This document shows, in pieces, positions 22,719 through 33,529 of a stretch of DNA of 64,000 bases. The first letter of the stretch is position 1. Each line of letters starts with the position of its first letter. Both the position numbers and the translations under genes were made by a program. Origin of the DNA: Blepharisma japonicum (taxonomy: Eukaryota; Ciliophora; Heterotrichea; Heterotrichida; Blepharismidae); contig CATKHK010000027.1 of assembly GCA_949751835.1 (NCBI GenBank), positions 248,001 through 312,000 on the forward strand. The letters run 5' to 3'. Under the pieces are notes generated by a model. It saw only the letters and a program-made list of their open reading frames with translations. It did not search any database and had not been told where the DNA came from.

Positions 22719-23492
22719 ATGTTGCCATCTATGGATCAAGTGATAGCCAAAACTATTCCACCATTTTGGAGCAACCCAAGTCGGAAATCCAGGCATGAAT
22801 CTTACGTGCTTTCGCTATTTTACAACCCCAAAAGTCCTATTTTCAAGCCACCGAAAAAAGAATACTTGCGCTGCAAATTAATCAGAGGCCACAAGCGTAT
22901 TCTTAGGCAGATAAAAAAGTGTATAATACCAGCAAAAACACTGAATAGAATTGACCCCTCCAACCTCAGTGCACTTCGTCAGTATGAAGAACTCAGAAAT
23001 TGCTATTACAGAAATGCAGAAGTGCTAGATCCATTGATTGAGACCATAAATGGACCAATTACTGACGGGAAGGCAAAACGCAAGCCAACTTCGTACGAGG
23101 ACATTGAAAATAGTTTTAACATGTCTTTCTGCAGGTCTTACTTCGCTCCAAACTCTATACGAGAATCCTACTTTTTGTATGTTGAGCTAATCTTTATGGA
23201 GCTTGACGCTGAAATTCTATGCGATAAATTTGATTTTTACTGCTGCAGAGAAAAGAATCATTCCGGTGAGTGCATTGAAAAGTGACTTCTCATGAAAAAT
23301 ATTATACAATTCGATATGATCAGAGAACTGGATCATGAACCTTTTGTTTCTTCAGGCATCATTCTCCCCAGCTATGGCTTAGATAAGCTCAGAGAAGCAC
23401 GCTCTGAAATGATTAGCCAAGTTAATATGCAAGAAGAAGGTGAGAAGAAAGAAAATCGTGACTTGGAGACCTTAAATAGCCAACTATGTTAA
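22719..23492 (+). CDS. Orphan protein, basic N-terminus, Cys-containing centre
   Basis: This 257-aa protein has no recognised family. The N-terminal half is basic (KLIRGHKRILRQIKKC), the middle is aromatic-rich with a CDKFDFYCCREKNHSGEC cluster of Cys and His, and the C-terminus is acidic and Gln/Glu-rich. The internal TGA at 23283-23285 reads as Trp and joins the frame to its real TAA stop. ATG at 22719 (MLPSMDQ) is preferred over the in-frame ATG at 22650, because the extra 23 residues look like translated AT-rich leader. The Cys/His cluster could bind metal, but the spacing does not match a zinc-finger class I know. A lineage-specific gene is likely. Confidence 0.7.
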
Positions 23493-23974
23493 TAAGTAAA
23501 TAGGATGTTAATATGATGTAAAAATTATTCAGAAATCCATTCCAAAAAAGAAAAAAAGAATATTTTGTAAAAAAAGTTTTTGAACTATCAGTGAGTTCAC
23601 ACGCTCGATGGAAATTAGTTATTATATTTGAGCTGATTAATTCGCAGTGCTAAAATCCTAAAAAAACAATTATTTTTAAAGTTGATTATTGTCATTTTTT
23701 ATAAAAATATTTAAAATTAATTCTTAAGTTTACAGTTTTATATACTTTAAATAAAAGAGAATTGCCTGTTGATCAATGAGTCAAAATGTTTTTTCACAAA
23801 AATATTCAAAAGATTGACTTTGAATTTAAATATTAATTCTCAAAGAACTCAGAGACAAGGGTTTGCTTGATGTTTAAATATAATCAATATAAAAGTGTTG
23901 AAATATGTTATATAATAACTTAAGAATAATTTATACATATTAAAAAAAATTTGAGGTTTAATATATTTTATACA
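23493..23974. other. Intergenic region, AT-rich (convergent genes)
   Basis: This lies between the 3' ends of two convergent genes. I see only AT-rich sequence with A and T runs, and no RNA gene or repeat. Confidence 0.4.
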
Positions 23975-26674
23975 TTACTGGGAAAAATCTTTAAACGACC
24001 TATTTCCTAGCTCAAATGAATGTTGCTTCATTTCATGATGAATAGGCCTTTTTTTATTAGCATTCGTCTTCGGGTTTGATGAAAGCTTATGCTCTCTGAC
24101 GGTGTCTTTAGCAACTTTGAAAATAAGCTTTCCATTAGTATATTGATGAGAACTATCATGAATAGAAGTTATTATAAAGCCCCTATCCTTTGGAAACTTC
24201 AATCCCATTGAATCACATCTGTTTCTGAAATTCTGTTCTGCGTTGTATATTGTTTTAATCAAAGGAAAATTCATTTGGTAGTCTTCTTTATGGTCTTGAG
24301 GAATTTTTATATGTGCTTCCTGTGTTGCATAGGGCTTACGAATACTTATTGGAGCTCTTACATAGTTAGGCATAGGTACTGATTTTTTTCTGATAAAAGG
24401 CTTAGTGCTCGGTAAGGAATAGCTTTCATTTAGGGGATCAATTTTTTGGCTTTCGTTAAAACTTGCTTGCATAATATTAGCAGACGGCGGCCTTTGAAAG
24501 GTATTATTCATTAATTGATTAGACTGTCTTTTTTGGAGATGCTTGGATTTTGATCTCTCGAACGCGTTTTTATGCTCAATTTTCAAAACTTTATACTCAA
24601 TTTTTTTATCATCATTATCTGATGAATCTGAGTCAGATTCCGAGATTTCAATGTCTTGATCTTCTTCATGAGCTATTTGCTCATTATATATAACACCAAC
24701 TTCATTTAGCAATTCTTTTATTTCTATATTTTCTGTATTTTCTTCATCATAATTATCTTCAATAACAAGAGTATTTATTTCTTCAGTTAAGCAAACATCT
24801 GAAATGTTTCCAAACTCTGATTTGTTTTCTACTCTATCAAAAGAACTATAAATCTCCCTTATATCTGTCTTAGACTTAACAAATTTAAATTGCCCATAAA
24901 GAAAATTGCAAAGCTCTTGCAATTTTTTACGAAAAAGACTTGGACAAAAAAAAATCATGAGCTGCTTGCATAAATCTTTTCCAATAGTTTCTAGGTTTTC
25001 TTGTGATATATGAGATTCTTCAATTACATTCTTTTTAGATGGACCAAAAAAGGAAGACTCTAGCGTAAAACTATTCATAATCCCAAACTCTCTGAAAAAC
25101 ACTATTCTTGAGGTCTTTTCTTTGTATTTTTCCATTCTGAAGCGTGAATTCTTATAAGAAATTAGTCCATTTCTCTTTGCTAATAAAAAAGGAAATAATT
25201 TAATAAATAAATTATTTCTAGTGTCATATAAATCGCCAATAGACTTACAAGCATATATAAATATATCTTTTTTGGTTGAATGGCCATGCATATCGCAATG
25301 TAAAACGATTTCTCTTTCTTCTGATAGCATTTGGACAATTTTTTTTGAATAATAAATAGTCGGGTGCATATATTTATTAGGATTTATCCATCGTCTATTT
25401 AAATCTACTCCAAGAAGACTGCATCTATAATTTCCATATATAACACCATCAGGATTTAGCATAGGAATTATTTTGAAAATATATTTTCTCCTTAAATTTA
25501 TTGCTTCCTTTGAATTTCCTAATAAAAATTCAATTGCCCCTTTCATCATATATGAGGAATTTGATTCTCCTGGATGAACCCGTGCAGTTAAAACTACTCC
25601 TTTTTTATTCTTATGCTCATTTGTATTTTTACTATCATCATTTTTTGTTTTACTTTTATATTTTTCGATAAGTTTTATATTGGCTTGCTGCCTTAGAATT
25701 CTCTGCCTTAAAAGCTTTCTTGCTGCAGCACTTTTTTGAAGGTTTTTATATTCTTGTTCTCATGGTGTATACGTGCTGATATTTTCTGTTATAGTTAAAA
25801 CTGGGCAAATATTTCCTGCAAGAGTCCTGCATAGTGGATTAACTCTCAAATATTGATTTGTATTAAGATTCGAAGAATAGGAAGATAGGTCATCCATTAG
25901 CTGAGTATAATTATAAGGAAAACTATAAGCAAAATATACTAAATCATTTTCATATTTAAATGTGTAGGTAAATGTCAATGTAAAATAATAGCGAATTTTA
26001 CTTTTTTCATATGATGGTCTTTGGATATTATTTTGAAAATAACTTATCATAGTCCCATCTCTAAATCACTCTTTTCCAGTCAATTCATATTCTTTTTTTG
26101 AAAAAATCAGCGGTTTCATTCCATCATTGAATAAAGACTTTCGCTTCATTAAATTGACGATATTAAACCTTACTTTGTGGTTTGCTTTATAGGTTTCTAC
26201 AGAAAAATAAAATCATTGTGTGTGCCCTTGTGTTTCCATGTCGAATTCTAATTGTAAATCATATAAATCTTCACTGTGTTTTATTGCTTTTCTTAAATTT
26301 CCACTTTCGAATTTTGAATTAAATTTTAAGGTGTTTTCGGCTGGAATTACAATTGTATACTCCTGAGGAAGCTGCTTAAAGGGAGTGTAACTTTTCATGC
26401 CCAAAAACTGTTGGTAGTCTGATTAATGAATACCATAATCATGTGATAAAGCAATTTCATTACGAATTTCGAGAGGAATTTCTTTTTTGGGGATTTGGTT
26501 GTGTAAATTTGAATCTTCATCGTAAACTCGTGCCCGAGAGTCGTATACAATGATACCATCCATTTCGTAGCGGTATAGATTTGATTGGCCTGCGTCTTCT
26601 TTCGATCTCATGAATGCTCAAAAGTCATCATTTGAGTTTTGAGCATTATTACTTGAGTTAATAGAAGATTCCAT
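23975..26674 (-). CDS. Cytosolic carboxypeptidase (M14D, CCP/AGBL family)
   Basis: This 894-aa metallocarboxypeptidase is of the class that trims polyglutamate from tubulin tails and other proteins. One 15-nt intron (26419-26433) is removed. The CCP N-domain is complete: ESGNLRKAI, GHTQWFYF, LFNDGMKPL and KEWFRDG. The catalytic domain has ARVHPGES (zinc His and Glu), MLNPDGVIYGNYRC, VDLNRRW, LHCDMHGHS (third zinc His) and FTLESSFFG (catalytic Glu). Four Trp are TGA, including QWFYF and KEWF, positions conserved as Trp in CCPs. The C-terminal 300 residues are an acidic, Ser-rich, probably disordered tail. A role in ciliary microtubule deglutamylation is inferred from the family. It starts at ATG 26672-26674. 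Confidence 0.93.
26419..26433 (-). other. 15-nt spliceosomal intron in the CCP gene
   Basis: Read on the minus strand it is GTATTCATTAATCAG, phase 1, with A at position 10. Removal joins LSHDY to DYQQFLGMKSY in frame. Retention gives an in-frame TAA. Confidence 0.88.
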
Positions 26675-26930
26675 AAAAATATTTTAAATTAATATAAAAA
26701 AATATAGGTTTTGTAAAAGTACATAAAAGCTATAGATATTAAAACATCAGTCCGATATAGTTTTTACCTAATAATTTTCCTGCACAGATTAAGTATTATT
26801 TGATTTATTTTTGTTACACACAATATGTTAATCACTCGTTTTTTTGGTTTTTATTTGAATAGAATATTTTGAATAAATAAAAATTATACGATTAAAATCA
26901 AAATTCATTAGTTACTTAAATTTGACTATA

Positions 26931-28376
26931 ATGGATGAGTCAAGCCATTCTTGCAAGCTATCTCCAAAATGCGTTTTGGTATTTATGACTGCAATAAGCA
27001 TAGTCATCTACATTGATCGTGGCGCTTTATCAGCTATCATTCCAATACTCCAAGAAGACTCAACATTAAATCTTAATCCAATTGAAGCGGGCTCATTAGG
27101 CTCTTTATTTATGCTTGGCTATATGGTAACTTGCCCAATATTTGCCCATGAAGCTCAATTCATTCATCCTTTATACTTGATGGCTATTGGACTTGTTATA
27201 TGATCAATTGCTGTATTATCAATTTCTATGATAAGCTCATTCTGGCCTTTAGCAATTGCAAGAGCATTTACAGGGATTGGAGAAGCATCATTTATCTCTT
27301 TATCTCCGCCTTATATTATGGAAGTAGCTCCAGAACAGCACAAAAGTATGTGACTTGCTATATTTTTTGCATCAATGCCTATAGGATATGCAATAGGATT
27401 TGTATATGGAAATTCCACATACGAACTATTCAATGCTTGGTATGCACCTTTTGCTATTGAAGGTATTGCAATTATTCCTCTAATTATTATTTCACTGCTT
27501 GCTTATAAAGATCCCAGTATGCTTGCAAGGAAGCAAATAGGAGAAAGCAGTGAATATGCAACACTGACAATATGTCAACAATTTGAAAAATTGGCCAAAA
27601 ATCCTATATTTATTTGCTTGTCACTTGGATATGGAGCTTATGCATTTACAGTAGGAGGCATTTCTTATTGGGTGAGCTTTATGTAGGGTCCTGATTTTCT
27701 GCAAAAATATTTTAATTTAACTGCAAACTCTTCAACATTGTGACTAGGAGGAATCACTATTTTTTGTGGACTAGTTGCAACTATACATGGCTCTTGAATT
27801 TTAGACAAAAGGCTGGTAAAAGAAAATAAGCTTTTTCACGATGGCCTGGCTACCGAAGAAGAAATCGAAAATACAAGGACTAGAGAAGCTACACTTATTC
27901 TTCTCGTTTCTATGACTATAGGGACGATAATCGGGGTAATTGGTTCACTTACTGATGATTTTTATCCCTTTATTATTTGTTTAGGAATTGCGGAATATAT
28001 GATATTTTTGTAAAACTAATTTAGGGGTCATGGACCAATTGGAATTGCGTTGATGACTTGTGTTTCAAAAGAAATGAGAGGACAGTCTAATGCGATTTCT
28101 ATATTTATTACACATTTAGTGGGAGATTTTCCTTCTCCTTTTTTAATTGGGGTATGATTTGAAACAATTGGATTATATTGGGGAATGTTTTGTGTTACAG
28201 CTTGACTGAGCTGATCATCTCTTTTTATGGGATTAGCGTGAAATTTTGCTGTAATATACATGTAGAGGTATCAAGGGCAGAGTGTATTTTTTGTATTGTC
28301 TCATCTATTTAAACGTAGTAAAGAAGGCTTGAAAAATAGTGCTAGAGAAGTGAAATTTGAAAAATTTCAAAATTAA
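26931..28376 (+). CDS. MFS transporter, Spinster-like
   Basis: This 471-aa, 12-helix major facilitator protein is assembled from three exons with 15-nt introns at 27672-27686 and 28010-28024. It opens MDESSHS, and the first helix ends in the MFS signature VIYIDRGALSAIIP, followed by SLGSLFMLGYMV and ARAFTGIGEASFISLSPPYI. Late in the protein come SKEMRGQSNAISIFITHLVGD and PSPFLIGVW. These match the Spinster (lysosomal lipid or lysophospholipid exporter) group, so an endomembrane location is plausible; the substrate is unknown. At least eight Trp codons are TGA, one of the highest densities in the window. It starts 256 bp from the divergent CCP gene. An in-frame ATG slightly upstream was not found. 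Confidence 0.88.
27672..27686 (+). other. 15-nt spliceosomal intron 1 in the MFS gene
   Basis: The sequence gtgagctttatgtag is phase 0, with A at position 10. Removal joins GISYW to GPDFLQKYF. Retention places an in-frame TAG in the message. Confidence 0.9.
28010..28024 (+). other. 15-nt spliceosomal intron 2 in the MFS gene
   Basis: The sequence gtaaaactaatttag is phase 2, with A at position 10. Removal joins AEYMIFL to GHGPIGIALM. Retention gives TTG-TAA, an immediate stop. Confidence 0.88.
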
Positions 28377-28729
28377 AAATTATCTAATAATTTAAATTAA
28401 TAGTAGTAATTAAAAATAGGATTGAAATTATACAAAAATAATTTAAAAATAAATTTTTTATTCAATCAAAAATTATGATTTTTCGTAATAATTCTTAAAG
28501 ATCTATTTTTGATTATTTTCTATCAAAAATTAATGATTTTTGTAATAATTTAACTAACCCATATCAGTTTCCTATTTAATTTTTTTAATAAAATTCTCAA
28601 CATATATAAACCTTTTTATCATCCTAAGGTTCTATTCTCATTTTCTTTGAACATTTTTAACCATACAGATAATCTTAAAACTAACTAAAAATGCAGCTTT
28701 TCACTTTATAAACCAAATAATAAGATTGA
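28377..28729. other. Intergenic region with short repeats
   Basis: This is 353 bp of AT-rich DNA between two plus-strand genes. It contains an imperfect direct repeat (28465-28493 and 28522-28550) and a 9-bp inverted repeat. Otherwise nothing is recognised. Confidence 0.45.
28465..28550. repeat. Imperfect 29-nt direct repeat plus 9-bp inverted repeat
   Basis: Copy 1 at 28465-28493 and copy 2 at 28522-28550 both read atcaaaaatta-tgattttt-gtaataatt with a few differences. Between them, atttttgat (28505-28513) and atcaaaaat (28522-28530) form a perfect 9-bp stem with an 8-nt loop. It lies 3' of the MFS gene and 5' of the kinase gene. AT-rich composition makes chance a real alternative. Confidence 0.5.
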
Positions 28730-30460
28730 ATGGGAACATGCTGTTCAGCCAGGCCAAGAGGAAAAGAACTTGATATAATATCAACAAATCGAAATATAAC
28801 ACAAAGATTGCTTAAAACAGCCAGAGTGGAAACTCGCGAAGTAGGAGTTCTTGTGAACTCAATTAGCTTAGAAGGCTACTATTCATCTTCTTGCAGTTCT
28901 AGAAGAGATCTAAATTCAACCAAAAGAAGTGGCTATGACATAGAAAGCAATAAAAGCGATTCTAGAAGATCAAATGTCCCACAAATTCCTATAAATAAAA
29001 CATTATTCACGAAAGAATCAGAAAGTCAAAGTCAAAGCCAAAATTCTCTTATGCATTCTTCAAGAAATGAAGAAGTAATTGAAAATTCTAGGAGTTTTTC
29101 AGAAAATCCTGACAGCAAACCACGAGATTTACTGAGTTTAATTAAAAGTCGAAATTCAAGTGTCGAAAGCATTCAATCATCAATTGTAAATAAACCGCAA
29201 TTACCTTTAGAACGAAATTCAGTAAGTGAAATCAAGCTTTCACCTTCAAATTCAATCAGCGTTATTCAACTGTCTCCAGATAGCACTCCATACAGTAATC
29301 CTCGAAATCTGCTGACAAAGAAGTCATCATTTTTAAATATTCCAGTAAAAACCTATATGCGCCAAGAATCATTGATAAGTGAAGACTCAGCAGTGTTTTC
29401 TGATGACAGTGTTGACTCAGACAGAGGTGGTATGTCGCCTGTAGATATTCTTGCACCATGAAAAGACCCTGCAAAGGATTTCCAAAGCGCCAAAACAATG
29501 AAAAAGCATGTATCTATAAGAAGCCCTTCAAAAGAAGACCTCAGTATCGAAAAATCAACTCTTAAACCTACAGCAAGAAACTCACTTATGATTACAAAAA
29601 ACCTTCAAGTTATCCACACAAAAGAAATAAATAGAGTCAAGCTCACCAATGACAAATTTCAACTGAACCAATATACTGCTGACTGTATGGTAGGGCAAGG
29701 AGCTTTTGGCAAAGTTTACCGAGCGAAAGACAGTTCTGGAAATTTAGTAGCAATAAAAATATATAATAAGCAGCAATTAAAACACAGATGGATAGGGAAA
29801 GCAAAAACTGCACTTTTTGCAGTGAAATGTGAAATAGAAATCATGGAGAAGCTTGAACATCCTAATGTTTTGCAGCTTTATGAAGTAATTGAAAATGATG
29901 TATGCAACAAAATTTATATGATTTTAGAATTCGCGCCAGGAGGAACTTTGAATGAAATATCGCCTATGGAAGAAAAAGAAGCTCTTTATTACTTCAAACA
30001 GCTGATTTTTGGGCTGGAATATCTCCATGAAAAGGCACTTGTGGTGCATAGAGATATTAAACCGCAGAATTTGTTGTTAGATGAACACAATAATCTAAAA
30101 ATATCAGATTTTGGGTCCGCCCAAGAAATGGCAAATGGAAGAGACGAATTTTCTAATAGTGCAGGGACTTGGGCATTTATGGCACCTGAATTGCATGGAG
30201 GAAATGGATCATTTAAGGGAAGACCTGTAGATATATGGGCAGTCGGAGTAACCTTGTTTTATATGCTGGAAGGGAAAACCCCATTCAATGGGAGAAGGCT
30301 GATTGACCTGTATGAAGCTGTAAAAAATCAAGAAGTGGTGGTCCCTGAAAAATATAACGATGACTTGAAAGATCTGATTTTGAAAATGCTCAATAAAGAT
30401 CCAGACCAACGAGCTTCCATAGAACAAATAAAATCCCATCCTTGGGTAAAACATGTATAA
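28730..30460 (+). CDS. Ser/Thr kinase, CaMKK/LKB1-like, with acylated N-terminus
   Basis: This 576-aa protein starts MGTCCSARPRG: Gly2, Cys4, Cys5 and Ser6 suit myristoylation plus palmitoylation. Residues 15-300 are Ser/Asn-rich and probably disordered. The kinase domain (about 313-574) has GQGAFGKVYRA, VAIKIYNKQQL, VHRDIKPQNLLL, SDFGSA and SNSAGTWAFMAPEL. The insert before the alphaC helix and the AGT-x-AFMAPE activation segment resemble CaM-kinase-kinase, yeast SNF1-activating and LKB1-type kinases, which phosphorylate AMPK/SNF1. Trp at 29459-29461 is TGA. No calmodulin-binding segment follows the domain, which ends at the C-terminus. AMPK-kinase function is inferred. Confidence 0.85.
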
Positions 30461-30742
30461 ATTAAAATATTTTAATATGTAATCGTAAAGTATTGGTATC
30501 TGAGCACTTTTATTAGTAAAATATGTGATTATTAAACGATAATTTTTGTCCTATATAAAATAAATTACCATTATGTTTTATTTTATAATAGTTTGAACTA
30601 ATATTGATAATCATATATAATATAATTAGTAATAATTAATAGGCATGGACTCAAATTTTATTAGCAAAATATGTTATAGTTAAATACTTATTCTCTCCTT
30701 GGAGAAATTTGTTAAAATTTTACAAAGTTGAATAATTAAAAT

Positions 30743-31423
30743 ATGGAAGGACCAAGAGTGCAATTATATGGAATCCTTTTATCACAACCTACAAGGACTC
30801 TCTATGAATTTTGCTCGTTGTGTAACATTCCATTTGATTTTGTAAGAGTCGACCTACTTAAAGGAGAGCACAAAACTGAGTGGTACTCTCAAATAAACCC
30901 AGATCAATTGGTCCCAGCAATTGTTCATGGAGACTTCAAGCTTGCAGAGACTTTTGCAATTATTCCTTATCTAGCTGAGTATTATCATGTTGATAATCAA
31001 TGGTACCCTCAAGATCTCCATAAAAGATCCCACATTAATGCTTTTTTCCATTGGCAGCATAACACTATACGGAAGAGCATTCGTTCCTTAATCTTAGAAA
31101 AAATTCTTGGTCCCATGCTTAGGGGAATGCAACCAATAACAGCTGAAAGAGAAGCAGAATTGAGAGTTGAGGTAATAAATAAATTGCAAGCTGTAACTCA
31201 AATGCTTGACAAGTGGAACTTTATTGCTCAAACATCTGCATTAAGCGCAGCAGATCTTGCATGCTATAACGAAATTGTTCAATTAAAATTCCTTGATTTT
31301 GATTTCAATGAGTGGCCAAAGATCAAATCATGGATAGAAGATATTGAGAGACTTCAAATTGTTCAAGAAACTAATGGAGAACTATTAGCAATTGTCGAAA
31401 AGTTTGCTGCACCACAAGCTTAA
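30743..31423 (+). CDS. Glutathione S-transferase, theta-like
   Basis: This is a 226-aa soluble GST. The N-terminal thioredoxin-like domain begins VQLYGILLSQPTRTLYEF, where the Ser in the LSQPTR stretch is in the place of the theta-class catalytic Ser. It continues with INPDQLVPAIVHGDFKLAET, which carries the glutathione-binding cis-Pro and the Glu/Thr pair. The all-helical C-terminal domain includes SAADLACYNEIVQL. Length fits the family. It would conjugate glutathione to electrophiles or act as a peroxidase. The gene stands alone, 282 bp after the kinase gene. Confidence 0.88.
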   Translation: MEGPRVQLYGILLSQPTRTLYEFCSLCNIPFDFVRVDLLKGEHKTEWYSQINPDQLVPAIVHGDFKLAETFAIIPYLAEYYHVDNQWYPQDLHKRSHINAFFHWQHNTIRKSIRSLILEKILGPMLRGMQPITAEREAELRVEVINKLQAVTQMLDKWNFIAQTSALSAADLACYNEIVQLKFLDFDFNEWPKIKSWIEDIERLQIVQETNGELLAIVEKFAAPQA

Positions 31424-31989
31424 TTAAATATTTTTTGAACAATATCCTAGGTAGAAAGGAGATAATTGTGATATTTTTCATCCAAAGAATAAATAATTGT
31501 CTGGCATAATTAGGTATATCCTGTTAACATAGGATAATAAATAATAACTTAGATTAATTATCAAATACTTATATTTAAAATAATTATAGAATCTATGCAG
31601 TTATATAATTTTATTTTAATGTTTTAAATAGTCTGCTTATAATAAAGATTAATTCTGTAGGCAAAAATAATCATATAAATATGAAATAAATATTAACAGC
31701 AAAATCCCAATAATTACGGCTAAAATATAAATAGAAAATTGCAAATTAAATGTGTTTATTCTCTACGCACTTAATATAAGTTGAGTCTATGCTAATAATT
31801 GATAGATTCAAACTCAATTCTTATAAAATCGTATGAAACCCAGAATATTGTCTTTCAGAAAAATCAGCTACAATTCTGAAAATTGAAAAAAATTAAAAAA
31901 TGAAAATACAATAAATCCAAGTTTCTCTTCTCATAGCACAATAAATTAATAGTCAAATATCTTATAAAAGTTAAAACTAAATTATTATT
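31424..31989. other. Intergenic region, AT-rich (convergent genes)
   Basis: This lies between the 3' ends of the GST gene and the first CDPK gene. I see nothing but AT-rich sequence. Confidence 0.4.
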
Positions 31990-33450
31990 CTAGATATGAT
32001 TTCTTGGTATTTTCCCCTCAATCACATTTTCAAATTCTTCAAAATCAATCTCCCCATCACCATTAGTATCAAGTTCTGATAAAATATCCCTCCAGATATT
32101 ATCCAGCACACGCCCGTCTTCTACAATTGCATCTTTCAGCTCCTTTTTAGTAATCGTTCCATTTTTATCTTTATCAAACAAGGCGAAAGCAGCCTTAAGA
32201 TTGCTAACTGACATAAGTCTTCTTTGGTCCATAGTTGCCTTCAAAAATTCTGTATAATCAATAAATCCACTTTTATCAGAATCAACCTCTTTCATAATTT
32301 TTTTAACTTCTTCTTTAGCTTCTTCTTGGCCCATAAACTTTATATATTGATCCAATAGCTCCGATTTGCTTAATTTTCCATCTCCATTCTTGTCGATTGA
32401 TCTGAAAACTTCTTTAAGGCCTTTCGTGTCATCATTAGAAATGCACTGTAAGGTTATAAATGTACTTAATGCATCTCTGAGCTTTCCTCTACTTTGAAAA
32501 CCCCTTAAATTGTCAAGAGCTGGCTCTAATGATTGAGCATTTTGAATTTCTGGACAGACTCTTTGGATCCATGGGTGCGCTAAGGCTTGTTTTGCATTCA
32601 GCCTTGTTTCCATTGGGCTCAATAGTGCTGAAATTAAATCTTTTGCGTGTCTAGAAATGTCAGCCCAGATTGGCTCTCTAAATGACCAATCTCTTTTAGA
32701 AATTTTCTGAAAGAGTTCTTCTTGGTTTCTTGCTTGAAAGGGAGGATGCCCAGAAAGCATCATATAAATAATTACACCACAGCTTCATAAATCACACTTG
32801 GAATCGTATTTTCCTGAAATAACTTCTGGAGCCATAAAATAGGCAGTTCCGATGACTTCATTAAGTTTTTTAAACCTTCTTGACACTTTTGCGATTCCGA
32901 AGTCAGAAACCTTGATATTATTAATATCTCCTCTATTTTCTAGAAGGATATTCTGTGGCTTTAGGTCCCTATGGATCACATTATGCTCATGCAAATAGTC
33001 GACAGCTGAAAACAATTGCTTTGAAACTGAAGCTGCATCATCTTCTGAAAATTGGTGCCTTTTGATGATTTCGTCAAATAGCTCTCCTCCTTTGCATAAC
33101 TCCATCACAATATAAGCTTTTTTCGGGGAATCGAAATATTCAAAAATTCGGACAATGTTAGGATGATCAATTGACTTCATCACATTTACTTCGTTTAAAA
33201 GTTCAGCTTCTGAAATAGCGTTGGTGTTTTCTTTAGTAAGAATCTTCACTGCACGTTGCATGTGAGAATCTCTATGAGTAGCTTCTCTAACTTCTCCATA
33301 ACCACCCTGACCCAAAGACCTCCCAACTTCATAGACTTCAATAAATTTAAGTGTATTCGCAGTTACAAAAAGACCAGGCTCAATGTCAAAATCATCCTTA
33401 CCAGAATGCTTTTTGCGAAAATTTGCTTGCTTTCCAAAACAACAACCCAT
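31990..33450 (-). CDS. Calcium-dependent protein kinase (CDPK), copy 1
   Basis: This 486-aa CDPK has an N-terminal Ser/Thr kinase, a junction autoinhibitory segment and four EF-hands. The N-terminus MGCCFGKQ is suited to myristoylation and palmitoylation. Kinase motifs are GQGGYGEVREA, HRDLKPQNILL, SDFGIAKV and GTAYFMAPEV. All four EF loops are canonical: DKNGDGKLSKSE, DSDKSGFIDYTE, DKDKNGTITKKE and DTNGDGEIDFEE. Trp after SKCDL is TGA. It ends in TAG, one of only two TAG stops in the window. It is the last of three tandem CDPK genes, 79 bp downstream of copy 2. Direct Ca2+ activation at membranes is expected from the family. Confidence 0.96.
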
Positions 33451-33529
33451 GATTTATTTGAAAATTCCATGGTTATACTAGCAAAATAATATGATTTATA
33501 TTTATAGATTATTGACCATAATTTTAAAA

